From: CADEDH01 sp965263455
GTDB taxonomy: Bacteria > Actinomycetota > Acidimicrobiia > Acidimicrobiales > SZUA-35
DNA: 64,000 nt
Direction of reading: 5' to 3'
Assembly (NCBI GenBank): GCA_965263455.1
Contig: CBDHHN010000004.1
Span: 2,976,001-3,040,000, forward strand
The position numbers and the translations under genes were made by a program. Shown piece after piece: positions 46,852 to 56,079 of the stretch; the first letter of the stretch is position 1; the number at the start of each line of letters is the position of its first letter. The notes below the pieces were generated by a model. The model had not been told where the DNA came from. It saw only the letters and a program-made list of their open reading frames with translations, and did not search any database.

Positions 46852-47220
46852 GTGCCCACGATACAACAGCTGGTTCGCAAGGGCCGGGAAAGCAAGTCGA
46901 AGAAGGCCAAGACCCCGGCCCTCATGGGATCCCCCCAGCGTCGGGGGGTCTGCACCCGCGTGTACACGGCGACCCCGAAGAAGCCCAACTCGGCCCTGCG
47001 CAAGGTGGCCCGTGTCCGGCTCACCACCGGCATCGAGGTCACCGCCTACATCCCCGGCGAAGGCCACAACCTCCAGGAGCACTCGATCGTGCTCGTCCGG
47101 GGTGGTCGTGTGAAGGATCTCCCCGGTGTGCGCTACAAGATCGTCCGCGGCACCCTCGACACCGCCGGCGTCCGTGATCGCAAGCAGGCCCGTAGCCGCT
47201 ACGGCGTCAAGAAGGACTAG
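46852..47220 (+). CDS. rpsL: 30S ribosomal protein S12
   Basis: 122 residues from GTG 46852 (PTIQQLVRKGR). The decoding-centre loops TPKKPNSALRKVARV and RGGRVKDLPGVRY carry the wild-type Lys residues associated with streptomycin sensitivity. A Shine-Dalgarno-like GAGAGGTG precedes it. The open frame further upstream is leader. Confidence 0.98.
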   Translation: MPTIQQLVRKGRESKSKKAKTPALMGSPQRRGVCTRVYTATPKKPNSALRKVARVRLTTGIEVTAYIPGEGHNLQEHSIVLVRGGRVKDLPGVRYKIVRGTLDTAGVRDRKQARSRYGVKKD

Positions 47221-47225
47221 AGAAG

Positions 47226-47696
47226 ATGCCCCGTAAAGGTCCCGCTCCCCGCCGCGAGCTCGAGCCCGATCCCGTCTACCGCTCGGTCCTGGTCACCCAG
47301 ATCGTCAACAAGGTCCTCCTCAAGGGCAAGAAGAACGTTGCCGAGCGCATCGTCTACCAGGCCCTCGACATCGTCGGCGAGAAGACCGGTGGCGATCCCG
47401 TCGCCCCGCTGAAGCGGGCCATCGACAACGTCCGCCCCCAGCTCGAGGTCAAGAGCCGCCGGGTCGGTGGCGCCACCTACCAGGTGCCCGTCGAGGTCCG
47501 ACCCCGTCGGGCCACCACCCTTGCCGTCCGCTGGCTCGTCGGCTTCGCCCGCGATCGTCGCGAGCGGTCCATGGCCGAGCGTCTGGCCAACGAGATCCTC
47601 GATGCCTCCAACGGCATCGGTGCGTCGGTCAAGCGGCGCGAGGACATGCACAAGATGGCCGAGTCCAACAAGGCGTTCGCCCACTACCGCTGGTAG
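47226..47696 (+). CDS. rpsG: 30S ribosomal protein S7
   Basis: 156 residues, normal length. MPRKGPAPRRELEPDPVYRS leads into the 16S-binding helices, with GGATYQVPVEVRPRRATTLA and KRREDMHKMAESNKAFAHYR. The protein nucleates assembly of the 30S head. It starts 5 bases after rpsL. Confidence 0.98.
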   Translation: MPRKGPAPRRELEPDPVYRSVLVTQIVNKVLLKGKKNVAERIVYQALDIVGEKTGGDPVAPLKRAIDNVRPQLEVKSRRVGGATYQVPVEVRPRRATTLAVRWLVGFARDRRERSMAERLANEILDASNGIGASVKRREDMHKMAESNKAFAHYRW

Positions 47697-47758
47697 TCCG
47701 GGCGTCGGTTCCACCCATCCACTTCCGAACCCGTTCGTAGCACTCCACGAGGACACCA

Positions 47759-49858
47759 ATGTCAGCGCGACCGACTCCACTCGACCGCTACCGCAACATC
47801 GGCATCATGGCCCACATCGATGCCGGTAAGACCACCACCACCGAGCGCATCCTCTTCTACACCGGCAAGAACTACAAGATCGGTGAGGTGCACGACGGCG
47901 GCGCCACCATGGACTGGATGGAGCAGGAACAGGAGCGTGGTATCACCATCACCTCCGCCGCCACGACCTGCTTCTGGGACGACCATCGGATCAACATCAT
48001 CGACACCCCGGGTCACGTGGACTTCACCGTCGAGGTGGAGCGCTCGCTGCGCGTCCTCGACGGTGCGGTCGCCGTGTTCGACGGCGTGGCCGGCGTGGAG
48101 CCCCAGACCGAGACCGTGTGGCGCCAGGCCGATCGCTACGGCGTGCCCCGCATGTGCTTCGTCAACAAGCTCGACCGGACCGGTGCCGACTTCTACTTCG
48201 TGGTCGACACGATCAAGGAGCGGTTGACCACCGACATCGCCGTGGTCCAGCTCCCCATCGGGGCCGAGGCCGACTTCGTCGGCGTCGTCGACCTGGTCAA
48301 GATGAAGGCCCTCGTGTGGCCGAAGGCGACCGACGAGAAGGATCTCGGCGCCACCTACGACGAGCAGGACATTCCGGCCGAGCTCCAGGACCAGGCCGAC
48401 GAGTACCGGGCCGAGCTGCTCGAAGCCGTCGCCGGTGTCGACGAGGAGCTGATGGAGAAGTACCTCGAGGACGAGGACCTCTCCGAGGAGGACCTCAAGA
48501 TCGGGCTGCGCAAGGCCACCATCGGTGGTGACCTGGTCCCGATCCTGTGCGGCACGGCATTCAAGAACAAGGGCGTGCAGCCGCTGCTCGACGCCGTCGT
48601 GTCCTTCCTCCCCTCGCCTCTCGACCTGCCGCCGGTGACCGGCACCATGGTCAAGGGCGGCGACGAGGCGGAGCGCAAGGCCGACGACAACGAGCCCTTC
48701 TCGGCCCTGGCCTTCAAGATCATGACCGCCCCCAACGTGGGCAAGCTCACCTACTTCCGGGTCTACTCCGGCAAGCTGGACAAGGGCGGCCAGGTCATGA
48801 ACACCCGGACCGGCTCCAAGGAGCGCATGGGTCGTCTCCTGGAGATGCACGCCAACAAGCAGGAAGACCGTGACTTCGCCGCCACCGGCGACATCATGGC
48901 CGCCATCGGCATCAAGAACGTCCGGACCGGTGACACCCTGACCGACATGGGCGACGCCATCATCCTGGAGTCGCTCGAGTTCCCCGACCCCGTGATCCAC
49001 GTGGCCGTGGAGCCCAAGACCAAGGCCGACCAGGACAAGATGGCCAAGGCCCTCACCGCCCTGTCGGACGAGGACCCCACCTTCACCGTCCACACCGACG
49101 AGGAGACCGGCCAGACCATCATCGCCGGCATGGGCGAGCTGCACCTCGAGGTGCTGGTCGACCGGATGCTGCGCGAGTTCAAGGTCGACGCCTCGGTGGG
49201 CAAGCCGCAGGTCGCCTACCGCGAGACCATCACCTCGGTGGTCGAGAAGGACACCTACACCCACAAGAAGCAGACCGGTGGTTCCGGTCAGTTCGCCGAG
49301 GTCACCATCAAGATGGAGCCGTCGGGTCCCGGTGGCGGCTACGAGTTCGTCGACAAGATCACGGGCGGCCGCATCCCCAAGGAGTACATCCCCTCGGTGT
49401 CACACGGCATCGAGGAGGCCATGACCACCGGCGTGCTCGCCGGCTACCCCACGGTGGACATCCGGGTCGAGCTGATCGACGGCAAGTACCACGACGTCGA
49501 CTCGTCCGAGATGGCCTTCAAGATCGCCGGCAACATGGCCTTCAAGCAGGCGGCCCGCCAGGCCAAGCCGGTGCTCCTGGAGCCGATCATGGCCGTCGAG
49601 GTCGTCACCCCCGAGGACTACATGGGCGACGTGATCGGCGACCTGAACTCCCGCCGGGGCAAGGTGGGCCAGATGGAGGCCCGAGGCCTCAACCAGGTGG
49701 TGTCGGCCGAGGTGCCGCTGTCGGAGATGTTCGCCTACTCCAACGACCTCCGGTCGAAGACCCAGGGTCGGGCCACCTACACCATGCAGTTCCACAGCTA
49801 TCAGCAGACTCCCGGCAACGTCCAGGAGGAGATCGTCGCCCGCATCCGGGGCGAGTGA
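47759..49858 (+). CDS. fusA: Elongation factor G
   Basis: 699 residues. The GTPase motifs are AHIDAGKTTTTERIL, RGITITSAATT, DTPGHVDFT, NKLDRTGADF and a GTAFKNKGVQPLLDAV segment. Domains III-V follow, with the domain IV loop near VSHGIEEAMTTG. It drives translocation and, with RRF, ribosome recycling. C-preferring codons contrast with the adjacent tuf. Confidence 0.98.
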   Translation: MSARPTPLDRYRNIGIMAHIDAGKTTTTERILFYTGKNYKIGEVHDGGATMDWMEQEQERGITITSAATTCFWDDHRINIIDTPGHVDFTVEVERSLRVLDGAVAVFDGVAGVEPQTETVWRQADRYGVPRMCFVNKLDRTGADFYFVVDTIKERLTTDIAVVQLPIGAEADFVGVVDLVKMKALVWPKATDEKDLGATYDEQDIPAELQDQADEYRAELLEAVAGVDEELMEKYLEDEDLSEEDLKIGLRKATIGGDLVPILCGTAFKNKGVQPLLDAVVSFLPSPLDLPPVTGTMVKGGDEAERKADDNEPFSALAFKIMTAPNVGKLTYFRVYSGKLDKGGQVMNTRTGSKERMGRLLEMHANKQEDRDFAATGDIMAAIGIKNVRTGDTLTDMGDAIILESLEFPDPVIHVAVEPKTKADQDKMAKALTALSDEDPTFTVHTDEETGQTIIAGMGELHLEVLVDRMLREFKVDASVGKPQVAYRETITSVVEKDTYTHKKQTGGSGQFAEVTIKMEPSGPGGGYEFVDKITGGRIPKEYIPSVSHGIEEAMTTGVLAGYPTVDIRVELIDGKYHDVDSSEMAFKIAGNMAFKQAARQAKPVLLEPIMAVEVVTPEDYMGDVIGDLNSRRGKVGQMEARGLNQVVSAEVPLSEMFAYSNDLRSKTQGRATYTMQFHSYQQTPGNVQEEIVARIRGE

Positions 49859-49860
49859 GA

Positions 49861-49887
49861 CGAGGCCCGGCCCGGTGCCGGGCCTCG
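49861..49887 (+). terminator. Hairpin between fusA and tuf copy 2
   Basis: A 10-bp stem CGAGGCCCGG (49861-49870) / CCGGGCCTCG (49878-49887) with a 7-base loop and no U-tract. It may be a partial terminator or an mRNA 3' end. Confidence 0.5.
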
Positions 49888-50007
49888 AACTCCATCGGCA
49901 GTCGGGCGCCCATCCTGCCCCTGCCCGTTCAGTAGCAGTAGATCGACCAACCCAACAGAATCAACAACTCGGGTTTCACCCGGGACCCGAGAAAGGAAGC
50001 CACCGCT

Positions 50008-51195
50008 ATGGCTAAGGAAAAGTTTGAGCGGACCAAGCCTCATGTGAATGTGGGGACGATGGGTCATATTGATCATGGCAAGACGACGTTGACGGCGGCG
50101 ATTACGAAGGTGTTGTCGGATCGGGTTGAGGGTTCTCAGGCGACGGCGTTTGAGGATATTGATAAGGCTCCTGAGGAGAGGGAGCGTGGTATTACGATTA
50201 ATGTGTCTCATGTGGAGTATGAGACGGATAGTCGTCATTATGCGCATGTGGATATGCCGGGGCATGCGGATTACATCAAGAATATGATTACGGGTGCTGC
50301 TCAGGTTGATGGGGCGATTTTGGTTGTCAGTGCTGCTGATGGGCCGATGCCTCAGACTCGTGAGCATGTGTTGTTGGCTCGTCAGGTTGGTGTGCCTGCG
50401 ATCGTGGTGGCGTTGAATAAGGCTGACATGGTCGATGATGAGGAGTTGTTGGAGTTGGTGGAGCTCGAGGCTCGTGAGTTGTTGAGCGAGTATGAGTTTC
50501 CGGGTGATGATGTGCCGGTGGTTCATGTTTCGGCGTTGAAGGCGTTGGAGGGTGATGAGGCTGCTGGTGATGCGGTGATGGAGTTGATGGCTGCGGTGGA
50601 TGAGTACATCCCGGAGCCGGATCGTGATTTGGATAAGCCGTTCTTGATGCCGATTGAGGATGTGTTCTCGATTACGGGTCGTGGGACGGTGGTGACTGGG
50701 AAGGTCGAGCAGGGGATTGTTCGTACCGGCGATGAGATTGAGATCGTTGGTATTAAGGACACGCAGAAGACGACGTGTACTGGTGTGGAGATGTTCCGGA
50801 AGTTGCTTGATGAGGGTCAGGCTGGGGACAATATTGGTGCGTTGTTGCGTGGTATTGAGAAGGATGAGGTTCAGCGGGGTCAGGTGTTGGCGAAGCCTGG
50901 TTCGATTACGCCGCATACGGAGTTTGAGGCTCAGGTGTATGTGTTGACGAAGGAGGAGGGTGGCCGTCATAAGCCGTTCTTCGGGAATTATCGTCCTCAG
51001 TTTTATTTTCGTACGACGGATATTACGGGGACGGTGACGTTGCCTGAGGGTACGGAGATGTGTATGCCGGGTGATAACACGGAGATGACGGTGGAGTTGA
51101 TTAATCCGATCGCGATGGATGAGGGGTTGCGGTTCGCGATTCGTGAGGGTGGTCGGACGGTTGGTGCCGGCCGGGTCACCAAGATCATCAAGTAG
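50008..51195 (+). CDS. tuf: Elongation factor Tu, copy 2
   Basis: This 395-residue EF-Tu is the same as the copy at 18084-19271, and the DNA appears the same from ATG to stop. Upstream identity ends within a few bases of the ATG (shared CGCT before it; GAAAGGAAGCCAC versus GAAAGGGACGT further up). Codon choice is G/T-ending as in copy 1, quite unlike fusA before and rpsJ after. This is the canonical str-operon position. rpsJ follows 10 bases later without a terminator. Confidence 0.98.
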   Translation: MAKEKFERTKPHVNVGTMGHIDHGKTTLTAAITKVLSDRVEGSQATAFEDIDKAPEERERGITINVSHVEYETDSRHYAHVDMPGHADYIKNMITGAAQVDGAILVVSAADGPMPQTREHVLLARQVGVPAIVVALNKADMVDDEELLELVELEARELLSEYEFPGDDVPVVHVSALKALEGDEAAGDAVMELMAAVDEYIPEPDRDLDKPFLMPIEDVFSITGRGTVVTGKVEQGIVRTGDEIEIVGIKDTQKTTCTGVEMFRKLLDEGQAGDNIGALLRGIEKDEVQRGQVLAKPGSITPHTEFEAQVYVLTKEEGGRHKPFFGNYRPQFYFRTTDITGTVTLPEGTEMCMPGDNTEMTVELINPIAMDEGLRFAIREGGRTVGAGRVTKIIK

Positions 51196-51205
51196 GGACT
51201 GAACC

Positions 51206-51526
51206 ATGGCAGGCAAGCAGAAGATTCGCATCCGGTTGAAGGCCTACGACCACGAGGTCGTCGACCAGTCGACGAAGAAGATCGTCGAGACCGTGGCCCG
51301 GACCAACGCCGAGTTCCGCGGCCCGATCCCCCTCCCGACCGAGAAGCACCGCTTCTGCGTCATCCGGTCGCCGCACAAGGACAAGGACAGCCGCGAGCAT
51401 TTCGAGATGCGCATCCACAAGCGGCTGATCGACATCCTCGAGCCAAACCCCAAGACCGTCGACTCCCTGCAGCGACTCGAGCTGCCGGCCGGTGTCGACA
51501 TCGAGCTCAAGATCCAGGAGGTCTGA
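51206..51526 (+). CDS. rpsJ: 30S ribosomal protein S10
   Basis: 106 residues, ending in VDSLQRLELPAGVDIELKIQ. It contains RIRLKAYDHEVVDQSTKKIV and the extended loop with GPIPLPTEKHRFCVIRSPHK. It also serves as NusE in antitermination. In most bacteria it directly precedes rplC; here a strong terminator and 3.5 kb intervene, so it ends the str transcript. Confidence 0.98.
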   Translation: MAGKQKIRIRLKAYDHEVVDQSTKKIVETVARTNAEFRGPIPLPTEKHRFCVIRSPHKDKDSREHFEMRIHKRLIDILEPNPKTVDSLQRLELPAGVDIELKIQEV

Positions 51527-51574
51527 TCCCGCCCCTCGGGGCTCGGATGGACCGTCCGATCGAGACGAGTGAAG

Positions 51575-51602
51575 CCAGGGGCGCCCGTACGGGCGCCCCT
51601 GG
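51575..51602. terminator. Bidirectional terminator between rpsJ and the convergent gene
   Basis: A perfect palindrome of 28 bases with a 12-bp stem CCAGGGGCGCCC / GGGCGCCCCTGG around GTAC. It sits 49 bases after rpsJ and 12 bases before the end of the convergent gene. Confidence 0.85.
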
Positions 51603-51613
51603 CGCGTCCCGAC

Positions 51614-52411
51614 TCAGAAGCGGACGCTGGCCATCATCGCCTCGAGGGCGAGGACCGTGGCCCGGTAGTGGAGCAGCGGCCGGTTGATGGTCCCCACGCC
51701 GCGCACCAGCTCGTTGGCCGACGAGAAGAACACCCCACCCGGGGCGTCGACCACGTAGACCATGCGCCGACCGGTCTCGCCCCCGATCTCCTCCTCGAGC
51801 ACGTAGACCGTGGCGTCCCGTCCTCCGGCCGTCGCCGTGCCCCGGTCCAGGACCGTGAACCTGGTCTCGACCCGGGCCACGGCCTGGTCGTAGGTCTCGG
51901 AGGTGACCCAGGCCAGATCGATCTCGGGTCGGACGTCATCGCCGGGATCGGGCCCGAGCGTCGACGGGCTGAACCGCTCGCACTCGTGCTCCGACCAGCT
52001 CGGTGGCACGACGACCGAGTAGCGGGCGGTCTCGCATCGCAGCTCGTCCAACACCCCGGGGCCGGTCTCGACCGTGCGGTCGGGTTCGGTTCCCGGTTCG
52101 GCGCCCGGTGTACCGCCGGGCTCGGGGTCGGCCGCGGCCGACCCGTCGGACCCGGGATCGGCGCCGACCGGGGGAGTGGTGGCCGACGATCCGCCGCCCA
52201 CGTCGCCGATGGTGGTGGTCGGGTCGACGGGTTGGGCCACGGCGACCCCCGGCGCCTCGCCGTCGGTACCGCCGGACAGGGCCGCCCACACCCCGACGGC
52301 GAGGACGGCCAGCACGGCCCCGATGGCCAGACCGATCACGGTCGGCCCCGGCCCCGCTCTGGTCGACGATCGTCTGTTCGTGCCCGCCACCCGGCCCGGT
52401 CCCTCGCTCAC
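51614..52411 (-). CDS. Membrane-anchored exported protein of unknown function
   Basis: 265 residues. A short basic cytoplasmic start is followed by one membrane helix (about residues 24-46, VIGLAIGAVLAVLAVGVWAA). A Gly/Pro/Asp/Thr linker of about 75 residues comes next, then an outer domain of about 140 residues with two Cys (DELRCETARYSVVVPPSWSE, ECERF). The PPSWSE and later VYVVDAPGGVFFSSA segments resemble lipoprotein LpqN/PsbP-like folds, but I cannot assign a family. It is divergent from the kinase gene, so the two may share a regulatory region. Confidence 0.72.
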   Translation of the reverse strand: MSEGPGRVAGTNRRSSTRAGPGPTVIGLAIGAVLAVLAVGVWAALSGGTDGEAPGVAVAQPVDPTTTIGDVGGGSSATTPPVGADPGSDGSAAADPEPGGTPGAEPGTEPDRTVETGPGVLDELRCETARYSVVVPPSWSEHECERFSPSTLGPDPGDDVRPEIDLAWVTSETYDQAVARVETRFTVLDRGTATAGGRDATVYVLEEEIGGETGRRMVYVVDAPGGVFFSSANELVRGVGTINRPLLHYRATVLALEAMMASVRF

Positions 52412-52587
52412 GCCCCCCGATGATGGCCGATCCCGGCGCGGCGGCGACGTCGCGCCGGGTCGACACCGGCCGGGGCGACGCCGGGACCGGCCGAGCCCCT
52501 GAACGGGACCCGCCCGCTATGCTCGGGCCGGGACGAGGGGCTCGACGCAACGGCTCCAGGGGTCGTGGAGTCGGTCGGAGTAGTTCG

Positions 52588-54516
52588 TTGAACCGCATTG
52601 GTCGTTACGAGGTGGAGAGGCGGATCGGATCCGGGGGGTTCGCCACCGTCTACCTCGTGCGTGACGCCACCCTCGACTCGACCGTGGCGGCGAAGGTCCT
52701 GGCCGAGAACTGGACCGACTCCAACGACCTCCGCGAACGGTTCATCCGCGAGGCACAGATCCTTCGGCGTATCGACTCGAACCGGGTGGTCACCGTCCAC
52801 GACATCGGCGAGCTGGACAGCGGACAGCCCTACTTCGTGATGTCGCTGGCCACGGCCGGGACCCTCGAGGATCGGATCACGGTCCCCGATGCGGTGCCCA
52901 CCCCCGAAGACGTGCAGAAGCTGTCCCGGGAAGTGGCCGAGTGCATCCGGGCCGTCCACCATCACGACCTGATACATCGCGACATCAAGCCCTCGAACCT
53001 GCTCATCACCGGCGGCCCGGGCGGGCCCCATCGGCCCGGGACTCCCCTGATCCGGCCCGGGGAGCGCCTGCTGCTCGGCGACTTCGGGTTGGCCAAGGAC
53101 ACCGCCCTGCAGGCGACGGGCATGACCATCGCCGCCGGGACCGGGGGCTACGCCGCACCCGAGCAGATGACCCCGACCGGGAGCCCCGACCGCCAGACCG
53201 ACCTGTACGCCGCCACCGCCGTGCTGTACCGGGTCATCAGCGGCACCAATCCCCCGAACTTCGACCTGGTGGGCGAACAGGTGCCGTTCCCCGACCACGG
53301 TTGGTGGATGAAGGGTCGGCTGGGGCAGTTCTTCCGGCGCGGCATGTCCTTCGCCCAAGGGGGTCGGCACCAGTCGGTCGACCAGTGGCTGGACGACTTC
53401 GAGCAGGCCTACACCGGCGGCCAGCGAACGGTCGTCCCGACCGTGGCCGCCCCCCCTGGTACGCCCGGCTCCGACCCCGCCACCGGGGTCCCGGCCGTCC
53501 CGCCGGCCGCCACCCCACGCCCGGCCGCCCCGCCCGTGAACCAACCGGCCGCCTCCGCCTTCCCCTCGGTGCCGTCGGGTCCGGCCCCACTGCCGCCGTC
53601 GGCCACCCCGCCACAGACGGCCCCCATCAGCGCCGAGAGCGATCCGACCTCGCTCCTGCCCCGCTACGACCCGCGGACGGCCCAACAGCCCGGTGCCCCC
53701 GGGGCCGCCGCCCCCTCGGCCCCGTACCGGCAGCCGGCGCCGAATCCCTACCATCCCGGAAGCCCGAACCACGGTCGGTCGGCCGTGGGGCACGGTGGGC
53801 CCCCGACCACACCGCAGAGCGGCTGGGCCCCGCCCCACTCGCCGGGCCCCGGGGGCCCGCAGCCCCATGTCGGGGCGCCGTACCAGACTCCCGTCACCTC
53901 CGGTCCGGCCACCTCCGGCCCCGCGGTGGCCTCGTCCCAGGCCGGGCGCAGCCGGGGCCGGTCCTGGCTCATGTGGTTGCTGGCCACGGTCGTCCTGGCC
54001 GGGCTGGCGGCCGGTGGTGCCTTCATCGGGCTCAACCTGCTCGAACGGCCTGCGATCACGGGCCCCGAACAAGTCGCAGCGGGGGACTCGGCCACCTTCA
54101 CCGCCAGTTTCGAGGGGGCGGAGACCTTCCGCTGGACCTTCAACGGGCAGACGACCGAGGGGCCCGACCTGACCGTGTCGGGGCTGGTCCCGGGACCGAT
54201 CACGGTACGGGTCCGGGCCGTCACGGACGGGGAGCTGTCACGCGCCGCCACCGCAACGACCCAGATCGTGGCCTCCGACCGCGCCCCCCGGATCATCGGT
54301 GACGCCGAGATCCCGGTCGGGTCCAGCGCCGTCTACCGCTTCGAGGCTCCCGAGGGGGCCGTCGACCCCCAGTGGCGGGAAGGCGGGCGGGTCACCGAGG
54401 CCGAGTCCATCCGGATCGAGGCCAGCGGCGCCGGTCCCTACGAGCTCATCCTGATCGTGACCCTCGACGACGGGACCCGGATCGGGACCCGCCGGACCAT
54501 CCAGCTGGTGGGCTGA
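52588..54516 (+). CDS. Receptor-like Ser/Thr protein kinase
   Basis: 642 residues from TTG 52588 (NRIGRYEVERRIGSGGFATV). The kinase domain (residues 7-270) has the Gly-rich loop, Lys36, HRDIKPSNLL (Asp132, Lys134), GDFGLAK (Asp165) and the APEQ motif. A Pro/Ala-rich juxtamembrane stretch of about 180 residues and a membrane helix at about 460-485 (WLMWLLATVVLAGLAAGG) come next. Two PKD/Ig-like outer domains (about 490-642) follow in place of the usual PASTA repeats. It is divergent from the exported hypothetical gene and lies inside the interrupted S10 cluster. The long open frame upstream to 52003 is antisense shadow. Confidence 0.9.
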   Translation: MNRIGRYEVERRIGSGGFATVYLVRDATLDSTVAAKVLAENWTDSNDLRERFIREAQILRRIDSNRVVTVHDIGELDSGQPYFVMSLATAGTLEDRITVPDAVPTPEDVQKLSREVAECIRAVHHHDLIHRDIKPSNLLITGGPGGPHRPGTPLIRPGERLLLGDFGLAKDTALQATGMTIAAGTGGYAAPEQMTPTGSPDRQTDLYAATAVLYRVISGTNPPNFDLVGEQVPFPDHGWWMKGRLGQFFRRGMSFAQGGRHQSVDQWLDDFEQAYTGGQRTVVPTVAAPPGTPGSDPATGVPAVPPAATPRPAAPPVNQPAASAFPSVPSGPAPLPPSATPPQTAPISAESDPTSLLPRYDPRTAQQPGAPGAAAPSAPYRQPAPNPYHPGSPNHGRSAVGHGGPPTTPQSGWAPPHSPGPGGPQPHVGAPYQTPVTSGPATSGPAVASSQAGRSRGRSWLMWLLATVVLAGLAAGGAFIGLNLLERPAITGPEQVAAGDSATFTASFEGAETFRWTFNGQTTEGPDLTVSGLVPGPITVRVRAVTDGELSRAATATTQIVASDRAPRIIGDAEIPVGSSAVYRFEAPEGAVDPQWREGGRVTEAESIRIEASGAGPYELILIVTLDDGTRIGTRRTIQLVG

Positions 54517-54527
54517 GGCCCCGGCCG

Positions 54528-55139
54528 GTGCGATTCACCAAGCCGTTCTGGGCCGGGATCGCCGACGGCTCGATCACGCTGGCCTTCCGGGCCTGGGCCC
54601 GGCCGACGGTCGTGGTGGGGCGGCCCTACCGGACCGGTGGTGGGCGGGTCGAGGTGGTGGCCGTCGACACCGTCTCCCCCGACGACATCACCGACGACGA
54701 GGCACGGCGGGCCGGGCATCGGGACGGCGCCGAGATCCGGGCCCGGCTGGCCGAGGCCCCCCGGGATCGGGCCGTCTACCGGGTCGAGTTCCGGTTGCTG
54801 GACGAGGCCGACCCCCGCGAACTGTTGGCCAACGACGCCGAACTCGGGGCCGACGACCTGGCCGAGATCGACCGTCGACTGGAGCGGTTGGACCGGGCCG
54901 CCGCCACTCCCTGGACCCATCGGACGCTGCGCCTCGTCGCCGACCACCCCGCCGTCCGGGCCCCCGACCTGGCGGCGGCCGAAGGTCGGGAGACCCAGCC
55001 GTTCAAGCTCGACGTGCGCAAGCTCAAGAACCTCGGGCTGACGGTGAGCCTGCGGGTCGGCTACCGACTGTCACCCCGGGGCGAGGCGTACCTCGCCGCC
55101 CGATCCGGTGACCGGTCGGCCGAATCCGACCACGGTTGA
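54528..55139 (+). CDS. ASCH-domain protein with C-terminal winged-helix-like region
   Basis: 203 residues from GTG 54528. The N-terminal 110 residues look like an ASCH (PUA-like) domain: RFTKPFWAGIADGSITLAFR with the conserved GI..G..T core, followed by GGRVEVVAVDTVSPDDITDD. Residues about 130-195 (HRTLRLVADHPAVRAPDLAA and LGLTVSLRVGYRLSPRGEAY) look like a winged helix. ASCH domains bind RNA or modified nucleosides. It starts 11 bases after the kinase stop, so the two are probably co-transcribed. The role near the ribosomal operon is unknown. Confidence 0.75.
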   Translation: MRFTKPFWAGIADGSITLAFRAWARPTVVVGRPYRTGGGRVEVVAVDTVSPDDITDDEARRAGHRDGAEIRARLAEAPRDRAVYRVEFRLLDEADPRELLANDAELGADDLAEIDRRLERLDRAAATPWTHRTLRLVADHPAVRAPDLAAAEGRETQPFKLDVRKLKNLGLTVSLRVGYRLSPRGEAYLAARSGDRSAESDHG

Positions 55140-55425
55140 GGAATCCGGGCCTGGAACCCCGGCCGGAGGTCGGAACCGTCCGTCAGCCCCGGTAGGATTG
55201 TGCGGTCGTCATCCGGACCCTGTGATCTGGCCCCCGGGCCCGAAGGTCGAGATGACACACCAGTCGTCCGCGTAGGCCTCGTCTTGCTCGTCGAGGAACC
55301 GCCCGGCCCTAGTACAACCAGTCGCTCCCGGCGCAGTCGGCGGATGAGGAGCGATCGCACAGTTCGCGTGAACGGCTAGTCGCTGCCCGTCGGTGGCCGG
55401 CCCTCTGACGGGGAAGAGAAGACGT

Positions 55426-56079
55426 ATGGCTCAAAAGGCGCTTGTCGGCGAGAAGGTCGGCATGACTCAGGTGTGGGACGACGAGAAACGAGTCGTCCCC
55501 GTCACCGTGCTGCGCGTCACGCCGTGCCGGGTGGTGCAGGTGAAGACCCCCCAGACCGACGGCTACTCGGCCATCCAGGTCACGGTGGGGAACAAGGACG
55601 CCCGCAAGCTCACCAAGCCCGAGGCCGGCCACTACGCCAAGGCCGGGGTCGCCCCCGGAACGGAACTGGTCGAGCTTCGACTCGACGACGTGAGCGGCTA
55701 CGAGATCGGCCAGGAGATCGGGGCCGACACCTTCGAAGCGGGCGAGGCCGTCGACGCCATCGGCACCAGCAAGGGCAAGGGCTTCGCCGGTGTCATGAAG
55801 CGGCACAACTTCGCCGGCCAGCGAGCCACCCACGGTGCCCACCTGGTGCACCGCATGCCCGGCTCGGTCGGCCAGTGCGCCACCCCGGCCCGCATCTTCA
55901 AGGGTGTGAAGATGGCCGGCCGCATGGGTTCGGACCGGGTCACGGTCCAGAGCCTCACCGTGGTTCGCGCCGACACCGAGCGGAACGTCGTCCTGGTCAA
56001 GGGCTCGGTCCCCGGGCCCAAGGGCGGCACGATCATCATCCGCAATGCGATCAAGAAGGCGGTGAGCGCCGATGCCTAG
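55426..56079 (+). CDS. rplC: 50S ribosomal protein L3
   Basis: 217 residues from ATG 55426 (AQKALVGEKVGMTQVWDD). It shows the long finger loop MKRHNFAGQRATHGAHLVHR, the PGSVGQCATPARIFKGVKMA segment and a final GSVPGPKGG region. It is the first gene of the interrupted S10 cluster. The 286-base gap upstream should hold its own promoter; TAGGAT at 55193-55198 is a weak -10 candidate. Confidence 0.97.
   Translation: MAQKALVGEKVGMTQVWDDEKRVVPVTVLRVTPCRVVQVKTPQTDGYSAIQVTVGNKDARKLTKPEAGHYAKAGVAPGTELVELRLDDVSGYEIGQEIGADTFEAGEAVDAIGTSKGKGFAGVMKRHNFAGQRATHGAHLVHRMPGSVGQCATPARIFKGVKMAGRMGSDRVTVQSLTVVRADTERNVVLVKGSVPGPKGGTIIIRNAIKKAVSADA

Noticed and set aside
52003..52587. N-terminal 195 codons upstream of the kinase
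   Set aside because: They are antisense to the divergent exported protein gene and Arg/Pro-rich. The kinase domain starts right after TTG 52588.
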